From Symbiodinium natans (taxonomy: Eukaryota; Sar; Dinophyceae; Suessiales; Symbiodiniaceae): a stretch of 50,000 bases of DNA. A program made the position numbers and the translations under genes. Below are positions 1 through 7,572 of the stretch, piece by piece. The stretch is taken from assembly GCA_905221605.1 (NCBI GenBank), contig CAJNDS010002289.1, forward strand, positions 287,501-337,500, written 5' to 3'. Below the pieces are notes generated by a model that worked only from the letters and a program-made list of their open reading frames with translations, did no database searches and was not told the origin of the DNA. Position 1 is the stretch's first letter. Every line of letters starts with the position of its first letter.

Positions 1-272
1 AAACCCTAAACCCGAAACCCTAAACCCTGAACCCGAAACCCTGAACCTGGGAGCCAAGCTCCAAACCTCGAACCCCGAGTCACCGACCCTGAGTTCTAAA
101 CACCAGCACCTTCGACTGTGTGGCATAGGCTTTAGGGGGTTTGGGGTTTAGAAGGTGTAGGGTTTAGGGTTTAGGGTTTAGGGTCTCACCTTCTTCCCCC
201 AATCCCTCCCCCAACCCTAAACCCTAAACCCGAAACCCTCAACCCTAAACCCTAAACCCCCCGCCGCTCGAG
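1..272. repeat. Telomere-type repeat arrays with short unique spacers
   Basis: Degenerate CCCTAAA units (1-45, 214-262) and TTTAGGG units (about 125-185) separated by unique spacers. The variants CCCGAAA and CCCTGAA are mixed in. I see no convincing exon in 46-125. The array does not look like a chromosome end, because the same arrays recur throughout the window in both orientations. Confidence 0.85.
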
Positions 273-386
273 CCATGTCGAAGACGTACCTGAGTCGGGA
301 TATGATGGCAGGGACCACTTCCTGGGCTTCCTCCTCCGATCGGGAGACTGGGCTTTTGTGTCTTACGGCCATTCCTCTAGGATGCC
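273..386 (+). CDS. Exon, chain A (1st seen), product unknown
   Basis: After AG at 271-272 one frame stays open for 37 complete codons and reads as protein (GYDGRDHFLGFLLRSGDW). It ends at a GT donor (387-388) made by the start of a CCCTAAA array (GTAAACCC). It ends in phase 2, and the next exon supplies the missing base. The minus strand is also open here, but the plus reading fits the neighbouring exon phases. Product not recognised. Confidence 0.6.
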
Positions 387-669
387 GTAAACCCTAAACC
401 CTAAACCCTAAACCCTAAACCCTAAACCCCAAACCCCAAACCAGTAGTATCCTTATTCCCTTTTTGGGGGGGTTTAGGTTCCCGTATAAACCCCTGTAAG
501 CAAAGAAGGGCACCCTTTTTCAGCCTGGGGTACTGGGCAGAAAAATGCTAGAGTTGCGACCCATGACCACTATATATGACTTGGTTTCATGCCGGTTTAC
601 CATATGTTTTCCATGCTAAACCCAAAACCCTAAACCCTAAATCCTAAACCCGAAGGATCTCCGACTTAG
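387..669 (+). other. Intron with CCCTAAA arrays, chain A
   Basis: Begins GTAAACCC and ends CGACTTAG. It contains CCCTAAA arrays at both ends and about 180 bp of unique AT-richer sequence. The middle has a piece (about 455-530) resembling the GGTTCCC/AAGGGTACCC MITE-like family seen elsewhere in the window. Confidence 0.5.
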
Positions 670-769
670 GCCCTCTAACCCTGCATCCCGAAAAGCGGCT
701 GTTCCAGAGGAGACCGGCGAGGATTCGGAAGATGACGAGATCTTCGTAGAGAAGGCCGCGGCTGGCAGG
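670..769 (+). CDS. Exon, chain A, acidic segment
   Basis: After AG at 668-669 the frame G + CCC TCT runs open to a GT donor at 770-771 whose first bases are the TTTAGGG array (GTTTAGGG). The translation contains a strongly acidic stretch (VPEETGEDSEDDEIFVEKAA), typical of a disordered linker. The start accepts phase 2 from 273-386, and the exon ends in phase 0, matching the next one. Product unknown. Confidence 0.65.
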
Positions 770-917
770 GTTTAGGGTTTAGGGTTTAGGGTTTAGGGTT
801 AAGAGGGTTTAGAGTTCAGGGTTCAGGGTTTAGGGTGTGTAGGGTTTCGGGTTTAGAGGGTTTAGAGGGCTTAGGCTTGAGGTGGGTCTGGGGTTAGCGA
901 TTTAGTCTGCAATGCAG
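770..917 (+). other. Intron built of degenerate TTTAGGG repeat, chain A
   Basis: The whole 148-bp interval is GTTTAGGG-type repeat on the coding strand, followed by a short acceptor (CTGCAATGCAG). It joins two open exons phase 0 to phase 0. It is the cleanest example here of an intron that consists almost only of telomere-type repeat. Confidence 0.55.
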
Positions 918-1109
918 TCCTGGTTTCTTGCTGCGCTTCCGCGCCAGCTGCGAGAAAGCCCAGATATTCCCAACCTTTCGTGCGGCTTTGCTGGTTCTGT
1001 TGCAACTTTCGTAGCATCCCAGACTCAACTGTTAGCCCCTACGCTTCCAGAGCCCAACAATCGACACAGAACCTATATGGCAGCGGAGTCAGCGCGCGCG
1101 CCCAAATCG
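918..1109 (+). CDS. Exon, chain A
   Basis: 64 complete codons, open from the AG at 916-917 to a GTTTAGGG donor at 1110. The frame enters and leaves in phase 0, matching both neighbours. The translation (starting SWFLAALPRQLRESPDIPNL) is not recognised. A second frame is open over part of the interval, but it breaks the phase chain. Confidence 0.55.
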
Positions 1110-1265
1110 GTTTAGGGTTTGGGGCTTTGGGTTTTAGGGAAGCCCTAAATCCTAAACCCAGAACCCAAAATCCCATACCCTAAACCCTCAACCCCAATCC
1201 CCAAACCCTCTAACCCTGATCCTTAAACCCTAAACCCCAAACCCCAAAGCCCTGACTGACGTCAG

Positions 1266-1363
1266 GTGAGGAGAATCCGCTGGTTGGAGCTGATGACCTC
1301 CTCACAGAGCGGCCAGGTGTGCCGAGAGCATGCCCGCGAAATGGCCCAGGACTGGGCCGAGGG
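1266..1363 (+). CDS. Exon, chain A
   Basis: Acceptor GACGTCAG (1258-1265), then VRRIRWLELMTSSQSGQVCR and onward, to a GTTTAGGG donor at 1364. Enters in phase 0 as 918-1109 requires, and leaves in phase 2. The amphipathic, helix-like composition suggests a genuine protein segment, but no family is recognised. Confidence 0.65.
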
Positions 1364-1437
1364 GTTTAGGGTTGAGGGTTTAGCGTTTAGGATTTAGTGT
1401 TTAGGGTTTAGGGTTTATAGGGTTTAGGGGTATTCAG

Positions 1438-1510
1438 CCTACGCATCGGCAGTGACAATTGTGAACATCATCTGTTTGCAGTTCTACATACATGCCTTAG
1501 TTTCCTATAA
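1438..1510 (+). CDS. Possible terminal exon, chain A
   Basis: Acceptor TATTCAG (1431-1437). The single first base completes the split codon left by 1266-1363, and the frame is open to TAA at 1508-1510. It is short, with no recognisable motif. Kept only because phase and acceptor fit. Confidence 0.25.
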
Positions 1511-1670
1511 TGTAATTCAGAAGAGTAACGCAAAATCACGCATAGCAACAATCAGTAAAATTTGCTGTGAATTTTCTTTATGGGCATGCCAATGATCCCG
1601 AGAAGAGAAGAGAGCGTTGCATCCACGGGGTTTAGGTTTTAGGGTTTAGGATTTAGGGTTTAGGGTTTAG

Positions 1671-1766
1671 GGTTGTGTTCCGCAAGCTTGCCTGTCTCTC
1701 ACGTCATCTGTGGAGCATCACGACGCCCAGACCTCGTCAACCATGCCTTATTTTGGAGAAATTTGG
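1671..1766 (+). CDS. Exon candidate with TTTAG acceptor
   Basis: The acceptor AG is the last unit of a TTTAGGG array (1669-1670) and the donor GT starts another (1767). The frame between them is open and protein-like (VSHVICGASRRPDLVNHALF). A second frame is also open, so the reading is provisional. Downstream, 1780-1960 is CCA/CCG trinucleotide-rich sequence with no clear exon. Confidence 0.4.
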
Positions 1767-2087
1767 GTTTAGGGGTCTTCGGTTTAAGGCTCCTCCACCA
1801 CCACTCCTCCCCCAGGGTATAGGGTTTATGGTTATATATAGGGTTATGGGGATATACATCATCGTCACCGTCACTATAAACGCCGCTGCCACCACCACCG
1901 CCACCGTCAGCGCCAGTGTATCAACACCAAAGCTCATGGTCAGACTTACTGTTTCTGTCTGAGGCGTTGCCCTTCAACATAATCATAAGCATGAGTGCAA
2001 TGCAGGGCTTTAGGGTTTTGGGTTTCGGGTGGTGACCCTAAACCCTAAATCCTAAGCCCTGAGCCCTACGCCTTAAACCCTAACGAG

Positions 2088-2169
2088 ACGAGGAGTTCTG
2101 GATCCTCCAGCGGAGGGCGCGAATCCACGAAGCCCACAAGAACCTGCAGGCTTGGCCAGAGCACTCAGG
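2088..2169 (+). CDS. Exon, chain B
   Basis: AG at 2086-2087, then DEEFWILQRRARIHEAHKNL and onward, to GT at 2170 (GTGTGGAGG). Leaves in phase 2. The charged, helical composition looks like a coiled or linker segment. Product unknown. Confidence 0.6.
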
Positions 2170-2262
2170 GTGTGGAGGTCAGCTGCAAGCGTGCCTATAT
2201 GAACGCTAGACCCCATACCCCTAAACCCTAAACCCGAAACCCTACACCCTAAACCCATCCAG

Positions 2263-2329
2263 AACCAGGAAGTCCGAAAGAAGCTTGGCAAGCCCAGCCT
2301 ATCTGGAGGCCTGCGGAAGGCACCAAGGG
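2263..2329 (+). CDS. Exon, chain B
   Basis: Acceptor CCCATCCAG after a CCCTAAA array. The first base completes the phase-2 codon of 2088-2169, and the frame (KSERSLASPAYLEACGRHQG) is open to a GT donor at 2330 (GTTGCGGTTTAG) in phase 0. Another frame is open as well, but only this one keeps the phase. Confidence 0.5.
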
Positions 2330-2479
2330 GTTGCGGTTTAGGGCCTCTAGACTTTGTCGCCGTTTAGCCGCAGGGTAAGGGTTCAGGGTTTCGGGTTTCG
2401 GCTTTAGGGTTAAGGGTTTAGGGTTTAGGGTCTATAGGGTTTAGGGTTTAGAATTTAGGGTTTGGGGTTTGGGGTTTAG

Positions 2480-2545
2480 GATCTCGTGTTTCGGGTCTGC
2501 CGGAGCGCGGACTGCGACGTCCAGCAAGCGCCTGAACGCCTCTAA
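2480..2545 (+). CDS. Exon, chain B, stop or GC donor
   Basis: The acceptor is a TTTAG unit of the preceding array (2475-2479). The frame DLVFRVCRSADCDVQQAPER is open in phase 0 and meets TAA at 2543-2545, inside the following CCCTAAA array. It could be the last exon with a stop supplied by the repeat, or an internal exon ending at a GC donor near 2528. Confidence 0.45.
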   Translation, partial: DLVFRVCRSADCDVQQAPERL

Positions 2546-2618
2546 ACCCTAAACCCTGAACCCTGAACCCTGAACCCTAAGCCCCAAACCCTAAACCCTC
2601 ACACTCCTGCTTGGTCAG

Positions 2619-2717
2619 CTCAAACCTTCAGCATCCTCCTCCTCCCTGCGCTCCGAGACCTCCTTGACCTCTGGAGCTCGAGAGCCGCAAGACCCTGAAC
2701 TTATACCATCATGTTAG
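2619..2717 (+). CDS. Exon candidate, strand ambiguous
   Basis: Plus reading: AG at 2617-2618, then a serine-rich open frame (SSSSLRSETSLTSGAREPQD) to TAG at 2715-2717. The minus strand is equally open over 2694-2626 (acceptor TTCAG, APEVKEVSERREEEDAE, donor GTTTGAG). One of the two is probably coding. I cannot decide which. Confidence 0.35.
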   Translation, partial: LKPSASSSSLRSETSLTSGAREPQDPELIPSC

Positions 2718-3000
2718 TAGCTTTATATACATATATATGTACATATATATATATATATTATACTTATATTCATATATGAGCAGATTTGTATTTATATTTA
2801 GACTTATACTTATATTTATTAGTATATGTATATCTAGGACTCTCTCTCTCTCTCTCTGTATATATATATATATACATATTTATACTTATATTCATATGCA
2901 TATCAATATTTGTATTTATATTTAAACTTATAGTTGTATTTATGTGTATATATATATAGGACTCTACATACATATATATATATATACAGAATATACCTAT
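2718..3000. repeat. AT-rich microsatellite tract
   Basis: Long runs of TATA/CATA dinucleotides and a CT-dinucleotide run near 2840. The ORFs here (Tyr/Ile-rich) are simple-repeat translations. No gene seen. Confidence 0.9.
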
Positions 3001-3070
3001 GACCTATGGTTAGAGTGCCGAATCATTATTCTCTAATCATCCCCGCCTCTCATCTACAGATGCTTGAAAG

Positions 3071-3121
3071 GCACGAGGCATGGATGAGATCCGGCGCTCC
3101 TACGAGCTCAGGCGTGCACTC
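3071..3121 (+). CDS. Exon candidate
   Basis: AG at 3069-3070, open frame ARGMDEIRRSYELRRAL, donor GTATGC at 3122. An overlapping frame starting at an ATG at 3060 is also open. Just downstream, about 3134-3155, lies GGGGATTCGAATCT, which resembles a tRNA T-loop/B-box. The piece could therefore be partly a tRNA-derived repeat. Confidence 0.3.
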
Positions 3122-3298
3122 GTATGCTCTGGCTCCAGGGGATTCGAATCTAGGGGTTCGGAATATTTTTCTGGTAGTAGGCCCTTATGGCCCGTTTGTA
3201 GTGATGCTACAAAATAAGCCCCCCCAAAACCCTATTCTGACTATTCAGGTCTGTAAACCCTAAACCCTAAACCCATGGTGTAGGTCCCTATGTGACAG

Positions 3299-3427
3299 AC
3301 CCAGGGCCAGTTCGTATCGCAAAAGAAGGCTTCAGAGCCTTGGGGGGCCGTAGTTGGCCTGGCAGATCGCCCCGAAAGCCTTAATCCCCAAGCTTATCTG
3401 CTCTCAACCCTAAACCCTAAATCCTAA
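3299..3427 (+). CDS. Exon candidate, stop in repeat
   Basis: Acceptor TATGTGACAG, then an open frame (QKKASEPWGAVVGLADRPES) that runs into the next CCCTAAA array and stops at TAA 3425-3427. The whole non-repeat portion is protein-like. Product unknown. Confidence 0.5.
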   Translation, partial: TQGQFVSQKKASEPWGAVVGLADRPESLNPQAYLLSTLNPKS

Positions 3428-3486
3428 ACCCTAAACCTGATGTGATGCCAACTGGGGGTTAAGCGCTACGGAGATTTCGGGTTTAG

Positions 3487-3600
3487 GGCCCTCCATCAGT
3501 GCAAGGATGGCAGGCTCAAAACCGGGGTATCAACCCCGGAACCCCGGTTTCAGCCCAGCAGGGATTCCTGGCAGGGATGTCGTAGCTTCGCGAACCTTGC
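3487..3600 (+). CDS. Exon candidate with TTTAG acceptor
   Basis: The AG of a TTTAGGG unit (3485-3486) is followed by an open frame (MAGSKPGYQPRNPGFSPAGI) to a GTACCTG donor at 3601. Proline/glycine-rich, product unknown. The ATG at about 3507 could also be a start. Confidence 0.4.
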
Positions 3601-3799
3601 GTACCTGAACCCCAAATCTCGTGTCATTGCGGCCGAAACCCTCAACCCTAAACCCTAAGCCCCAAACCTCAAACCCAAAACATTTCCCCTTGGAAGCCCT
3701 AAAGCCCTGAATCCTAAACCCTAAACTCTAAACCCTAAACCCTAAACCCTAAAAACCTAATCCCTAAACCCTAAAACCCTGAAGCCTGAAGCCCTGGAG

Positions 3800-3872
3800 G
3801 CTGGTAGAGGAGGAGGCCATCCACGAACTCTCGGCGCTAAAAGCGATTGTGGCAAGTGAGGCCTTTCTGAGG
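3800..3872 (+). CDS. Exon, chain C (1st seen)
   Basis: AG at 3798-3799, then LVEEEAIHELSALKAIVASE and onward, to a GTTTGGGG donor at 3873. Leaves in phase 0. A clear acidic/hydrophobic helix. First of five phase-consistent exons up to 4879. Product not recognised. Confidence 0.65.
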
Positions 3873-4178
3873 GTTTGGGGTTTAGGGTTTGGGGTTTAGG
3901 GTTTAGGGTTTGGGCTTTGGGGTTTAGAGTTTAGGGTTTAGGGTGTTAGGGTTTAGGGTTTAGGGTTTAGGGTGTTAGGGTGTTCGGGTGTAGGGGCTGG
4001 GGTTTAGGGTTAAGGGTGCTAGGGTGTTCGGGATGGGGATAAAGCCCTATCCCAGCATGTTAGGGTGTGGGGTTTAGGGTTCCGCGGGCGAGAGACAAGG
4101 TGGAGCTAGACCGTTGTTGAAACCACTTTGTTCGTGTGATGCTGGCTTAACCTTTATGGGAGGCGGTTCACTTGCAAG
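3873..4178 (+). other. Intron, TTTAGGG-rich, chain C
   Basis: Starts GTTTGGGGTTTAGGG and holds about 150 bp of coding-strand TTTAGGG variants (TTAGGGTG, TTCGGGTG), then unique sequence. The acceptor used here is CTTGCAAG. An upstream AG at 4161-4162 is also possible but breaks phase. Confidence 0.4.
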
Positions 4179-4271
4179 CGTCTCAAGGGGTTCCAGGAAT
4201 GGTTGAGGGTTCGGATCTTCATCAAGGAGGAATGGGCATTCCGCAAAAGGCTTGGAAGGTTTATCCCACAG
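4179..4271 (+). CDS. Exon, chain C
   Basis: 31 codons, phase 0 in and out: RLKGFQEWLRVRIFIKEEWA and onward, to the donor CCACAG|GTGCTAAG. Basic/aromatic amphipathic helix. One of the most convincing coding pieces in the window. Confidence 0.7.
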
Positions 4272-4273
4272 GT

Positions 4274-4414
4274 GCTAAGTAGGGAATGAGGGAATGAGGG
4301 CCCTACATATACCCTTTAAAGGATTGTGACCCTAAACCCTAAACCCTAAACCCTAAACCCTAAACCCTAAACCCTAAATTATGTGGGGCCCCAATTCCCT
4401 CATTCCCTACTAAG
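4274..4414. mobile_element. MITE-like inverted repeat with telomere array in its loop
   Basis: The left arm (CTAAGTAGGGAATGAGGG...) and right arm (...CCCTCATTCCCTACTAAG) are about 33-bp imperfect inverted repeats. The loop is a CCCTAAA array of about seven units (about 4330-4376). The element fills most of the intron between 4271 and 4432. No ORF. Confidence 0.7.
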
Positions 4415-4431
4415 AACCGGCCATCCCCGAG

Positions 4432-4546
4432 CCTGGCCAGGTCCTGGATGGAACTGTCGCCGACGACGCACGATCTCTAGACACGGCTGAGAAGCTTTCC
4501 TTAGCCAACAAAAGGAGCTTTAAACTGTTGGGCTGTTTCTTTCTTG
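4432..4546 (+). CDS. Exon, chain C
   Basis: AG at 4430-4431, open frame VLDGTVADDARSLDTAEKLS and onward, to GT at 4547 (GTAGGAATAAT). Enters in phase 0 and leaves in phase 1. The 3' part is less protein-like, so a nearer donor is possible. Confidence 0.5.
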
Positions 4547-4666
4547 GTAGGAATAATGAGGTTTAACCTTTGTTTCTTTACTAGTGGGAATAATCAATTG
4601 TTTCCTTGGTTGTTTAGTAGGAATAATATAAAGTTGAACCTTTTCGTTCTTTGGTTCTTGGAAAAG
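4547..4666 (+). other. Intron of about three diverged 45-bp tandem units
   Basis: GTAGGAATAAT..., GTGGGAATAAT... and GTAGGAATAAT... recur at about 45-bp spacing, each followed by a T-rich stretch with CCTTTG or TTCC. Unlike its neighbours it has no telomere-type array. Confidence 0.45.
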
Positions 4667-4759
4667 TAAGGAAGCGTGAGCCGGAGTGGTTTCGGGAGGA
4701 CTGGCTGTTTGACCACGGCCTCCGCCTGCTCGGGCAGCAGGACCGATTTCTGCGGGAAG
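4667..4759 (+). CDS. Exon, chain C
   Basis: REPEWFREDWLFDHGLRLLG and onward, ending at a GTTTTGGGGTTTAG donor at 4760. The first two bases complete the split codon of 4432-4546, and it leaves in phase 1. Strongly protein-like. The exact acceptor (AAAAG|TA) is weak. Confidence 0.65.
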
Positions 4760-4832
4760 GTTTTGGGGTTTAGGGTTTAGGGTTTAGGGGTTGTGGGGTT
4801 TAGGGTTTAGTTTTTTGGGGGCCCTAACTCAG

Positions 4833-4879
4833 AAGCGGGGCGGATTCCCAACTCTGAAAGTGTGGAGTCCCGTCGGAAG
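4833..4879 (+). CDS. Exon, chain C
   Basis: Acceptor CCCTAACTCAG. The first two bases complete the split codon, then AGRIPNSESVESRRK to a GT donor at 4880. Phase 1 to phase 0. Short, but in phase. Confidence 0.5.
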
Positions 4880-4939
4880 GTGGTTCTTCTGGGTTTTTGG
4901 GTTTCAGGTTCAGGGGCCCTTAGGAGTGATGGCATGAGA

Positions 4940-4962
4940 GCCATGAGCCGTATCAACTACAT

Positions 4963-4995
<33 letters not shown>

Positions 4996-5000
4996 ACCCC
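4940..5000. repeat. Poly-C run
   Basis: About 35 consecutive C with few interruptions. The ORF on the minus strand here is polyglycine and is rejected as coding. Confidence 0.9.
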
Positions 5001-5358
5001 CCCGCCCACCCCATCAAAAAAGCTAAGCTTTTTAACCCTTGCCCTAAGGGCCCGCCCACCCCTTCAAAGAAGTTAAGCTTGAACCCTTGAGCCCTAAGGG
5101 CCCAAGACCCCATTCTCCAAGGCCTTTCATCTGTTCTGGGGCCCCCCCAAAGGCCTGCTTACTTTGGGAACTCTTGGGGCCCTTGGGGTTGTTCTAGGAA
5201 CCCTAAACCCTAAACCCTAAACCCTAAACCCGAAACCCTAAACCCTAAACCCGAAACCCTAAACCCTAAACCCGAAACCCCCCCTCAAACAAAATTTGCT
5301 CGAAGCCTTGTTTCCGGAATCCTCCTAGGAGGGCACCCCCCCTTCCCTCCGTGTGGCC

Positions 5359-5475
5359 CTGCCTTGGGGACCAAATGAACCTTAAAAGGGTTTATGGTCC
5401 ATAGACCTTAATAAGAATTAGAGTAGTATAGGGTATATGCCCTCGATTTTAGGGTTCATTTCGTCCCCAAGGTAG
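5359..5475. mobile_element. MITE-like element, CTTGGGGAC family, copy 1
   Basis: The left terminus CTGCCTTGGGGACCAAATGA and the right terminus are about 26-bp inverted repeats (the right terminus, reversed, begins CTACCTTGGGGACGAAATGA). No ORF. The element ends exactly in TAG, which can serve as the acceptor of the exon at 5476. Three further copies lie at 39130, 40488 and 41275. Confidence 0.7.
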
Positions 5476-5582
5476 TTCGCAACGAGGAGCATCCTTGTGC
5501 CCCATATTTATTTAAGGTTGATGCGGCTCAGACCGCTAAGCCCCAGCACAGAAGCCTTCTGCTCAGCTGCCCAAAACCCTAA
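5476..5582 (+). CDS. Exon candidate abutting a MITE
   Basis: Starts at the AG that ends the MITE. Open frame RNEEHPCAPYLFKVDAAQTA and onward, to TAA at 5580-5582 in the repeat. A GT donor after TTTAAG (5517) is an alternative end. Protein-like throughout. Confidence 0.45.
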
Positions 5583-5668
5583 ACCCTAAACCCTAAACCC
5601 TAAACCCTAAACCCTAAGCCCTAAACCCTAAACCCCAAACCCTAAACCCTGCTATGGAAGGCCCACAG

Positions 5669-5741
5669 GGCACAGGCGTGGTTTGACGAGTGGGTGGAGG
5701 AGCGCGGGCGCCCGCTCGGGATTCGCAATTGGAAGTTGTGA
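5669..5741 (+). CDS. Exon candidate, possibly terminal
   Basis: Acceptor GGCCCACAG. AQAWFDEWVEERGRPLGIRN and onward, to TGA at 5739-5741. Tryptophan-rich helical segment, clearly protein-like. The CT/GA-rich ORFs on the minus strand over 5640-6070 are low complexity. 6000-6070 is an AT microsatellite. Confidence 0.6.
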
Positions 5742-6247
5742 AGAAGCAGAGAAGCAGAGGTTTTCGGAGTTTTTGGTGTGCGTATGCACATGTGTAGTGA
5801 AGTGAGCGAGTGAGTTTGTGAGGGAGTGCTTAAGTGAGGGAGTGAAGCCGAGAGACAAACAGTCGTAGAGAGAGAGCAGGGAGGAGAGAGAGAGAGAGAG
5901 AGAGATCGACATGTATAAACCCTAAAGCCCAAAAAACCCAAAGTAAACCGAAATGCGCGGGGGTTCGTCCCCTCAACCATATTTCTATTTTACATCCATG
6001 TATACAATAAATAAATAAATAATAAATATATATATATATACATATGTATATATATATATATATTTCCATTTACTACAATTTTATAGGAGATGGCGAAAGT
6101 AGATAGCACGAGCGGGATAGAACGCGAAGAGGGCTAGACCTCAAACAGCGGCTTGCCTGTGATCTCCGAATGTCTCACCTTTGTTCATGCCTAAACGCCC
6201 TGCAACCCTAAACCCTAAACCCTAAACCCCCGGCCCTCCGTGTGCAG

Positions 6248-6340
6248 GAGCTGAACCACCTGACCCCGGCCTACTTCATGCAGATCGTCACCTCCCTGGC
6301 TGTGGAGGACCCGCTTATCCCTCGAAAGCACCAGCCCTAA
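6248..6340 (+). CDS. Exon candidate
   Basis: Acceptor TCCGTGTGCAG. ELNHLTPAYFMQIVTSLAVE and onward, 31 codons to TAA at 6338-6340, which is the first CCCTAA unit of the following array. Strongly protein-like. Either a last exon or an internal one with an unseen non-GT donor. Confidence 0.65.
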   Translation, partial: ELNHLTPAYFMQIVTSLAVEDPLIPRKHQP

Positions 6341-6482
6341 ACCCTAAACCCTAAACCCTAAGCCCTAAGCCCTAAACCCTAAACCCTAAACCCTGAACCC
6401 TGCAAACCCCAAAACCCTCAACCCTCGGTTTGTCAGGAGTTGGCTTTCGTGTTCGGGCTTGGGGTCTGGTTCAGTGTCAGAG

Positions 6483-6609
6483 GTTATATGGGTTGGTGGT
6501 CTCTTCAATTGCTTTAGAAGGGGATACATAGGGTTTCTATTAGGGGTATATAGGGTGGGCTATATGAAGGTATACAGCAACAGATAGAGAGACCACCAGC
6601 CTATGTAAG
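6483..6609. mobile_element. 127-bp inverted-repeat element with GT...AG ends and TCAGAG duplication
   Basis: Termini GTTATATGGGTTGGTGGTCTC and its near inverse (...GAGACCACCAGCCTATGTAAG). TCAGAG flanks it on both sides (6477-6482, 6610-6615) as a likely target duplication. The element itself starts GT and ends AG, the arrangement expected of an introner. The flanks are open in one frame but not clearly coding. Confidence 0.65.
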
Positions 6610-6646
6610 TCAGAGGGTCTTGGGGTTCAAGGGCCTGTGGCTTATG

Positions 6647-6769
6647 CCTTGGGATGTCCCCCCCTTGTACGAACAGCCCTTAAGAGTGCTTATAGGGATT
6701 CTAGCACCCCATACTAGAAGCTCTTAAAGAACAGCTCTTAGTATAAGGGGGAACATCCCAATCCCAAGG
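6647..6769. mobile_element. MITE-like inverted repeat
   Basis: CCTTGGGATGTCCCCCCC... is inverted at the right end (...GGGGGAACATCCCAATCCCAAGG). An internal motif TATAGGGATTCTAGCACCCC recurs in a related half-element at about 12967-13030. Confidence 0.6.
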
Positions 6770-6915
6770 TTCAGGGTCAGAGGGCTTTGGGGTTTCAAGG
6801 GCTTGTGGTTTCTGGGGTTTGACGAGGGTTCAAGGGCTTTGGGACGAATGAGCTCAATGAGGTAATGCTGTATGCCCAAAGCCCCTAAACCCTAAACGCT
6901 AAACCCTAAACTCAG

Positions 6916-6992
6916 TTCTCCTGGGCAAGCTGCGGGATTTTGCAAGGATGCATGTGCAGACCCTCAACCCAGTACCTTTCACTTTTTCCTAA
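6916..6992 (+). CDS. Exon candidate
   Basis: Acceptor AAACTCAG. LLGKLRDFARMHVQTLNPVP and onward, to TAA at 6990-6992, or to a GT donor after CCCA (6972). Protein-like. Product unknown. Confidence 0.5.
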
Positions 6993-7041
6993 ACCCTAGA
7001 CCCTAAACCCTAAACCCCAAACCGGATTGACACACGCGCAG

Positions 7042-7128
7042 GATGGCCAGCGAGGCCTCCAAATGCTCATGGAGAGCTTAAGCGACTGGGACTCTTCCGG
7101 GGCGCCCAACCCTGGCCCTGAACCCTGA
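7042..7128 (+). CDS. Exon candidate
   Basis: Acceptor CACGCGCAG. DGQRGLQMLMESLSDWDSSG and onward, to TGA at 7126-7128 in the CCCTGAA array, or to a GC donor after GGG (about 7102). A shorter overlapping ATG frame exists. Confidence 0.5.
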   Translation, partial: DGQRGLQMLMESLSDWDSSGAPNPGPEP

Positions 7129-7303
7129 ACCCCTGAACCCCTGAACCCCTGAACCCCTGAACCCCTGAACCCCTGAACCCCTGAACCCCTGAACCCCTGA
7201 ACCCCTGAACCCCTGAACCCCTGAACCCCTGAACCCCTGAACCCCTGACCCCCTGAACCCCTGAACCCCTGAACCCCAACCCCTGAACCCCAACCCCTCA
7301 ACC

Positions 7304-7344
<41 letters not shown>

Positions 7345-7345
7345 A
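7120..7345. repeat. Homogeneous CCCCTGAA (8-mer) array, then CCCTCAA
   Basis: Roughly nineteen tandem CCCCTGAA units followed by several CCCTCAA units. The three Gly/Phe/Gln-rich minus-strand ORFs over 6996-7317 are this array read in three frames and are not genes. Confidence 0.95.
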
Positions 7346-7503
7346 CCCGAACCCTAAGCCCTAACCGCCCCCCGAAAAGAGCTCTCACACAACAAACACC
7401 CTAAACCCTAAACCCTAAACCCTAAACCCTAAAACCCTAAACCCTAAACCCTAAACCCTAAACCCCGAGCCGAGGTCTGGACCTATGTTGGTTCGGCGCG
7501 CAG

Positions 7504-7572
7504 CGTCGAGTCGAGTCCTCTGTAGGAGCCCAGGAAGGAAGTCCCCAGCTGAGCGCGTCTGGGCTGCTTGGG
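7504..7572 (+). CDS. Exon, chain D
   Basis: Acceptor GGCGCGCAG. VESSVGAQEGSPQLSASGLL and onward, to a GTTTAGGG donor at 7573. 23 complete codons, phase 0 in and out, matching 7866-7955. Confidence 0.5.

Noticed and set aside
1-45. Window start as a true chromosome telomere
   Set aside because: The array is short and degenerate, and identical arrays of both orientations occur throughout the 50 kb.
2737-2973. Tyr/Ile-rich ORFs on both strands
   Set aside because: AT microsatellite. Same for 37820-38114 and 5830-6069.
6996-7317. Three long minus-strand ORFs (Gly/Phe/Gln-rich)
   Set aside because: They are the CCCCTGAA array read in three frames. An 8-base unit without stops gives a 24-base periodic peptide.
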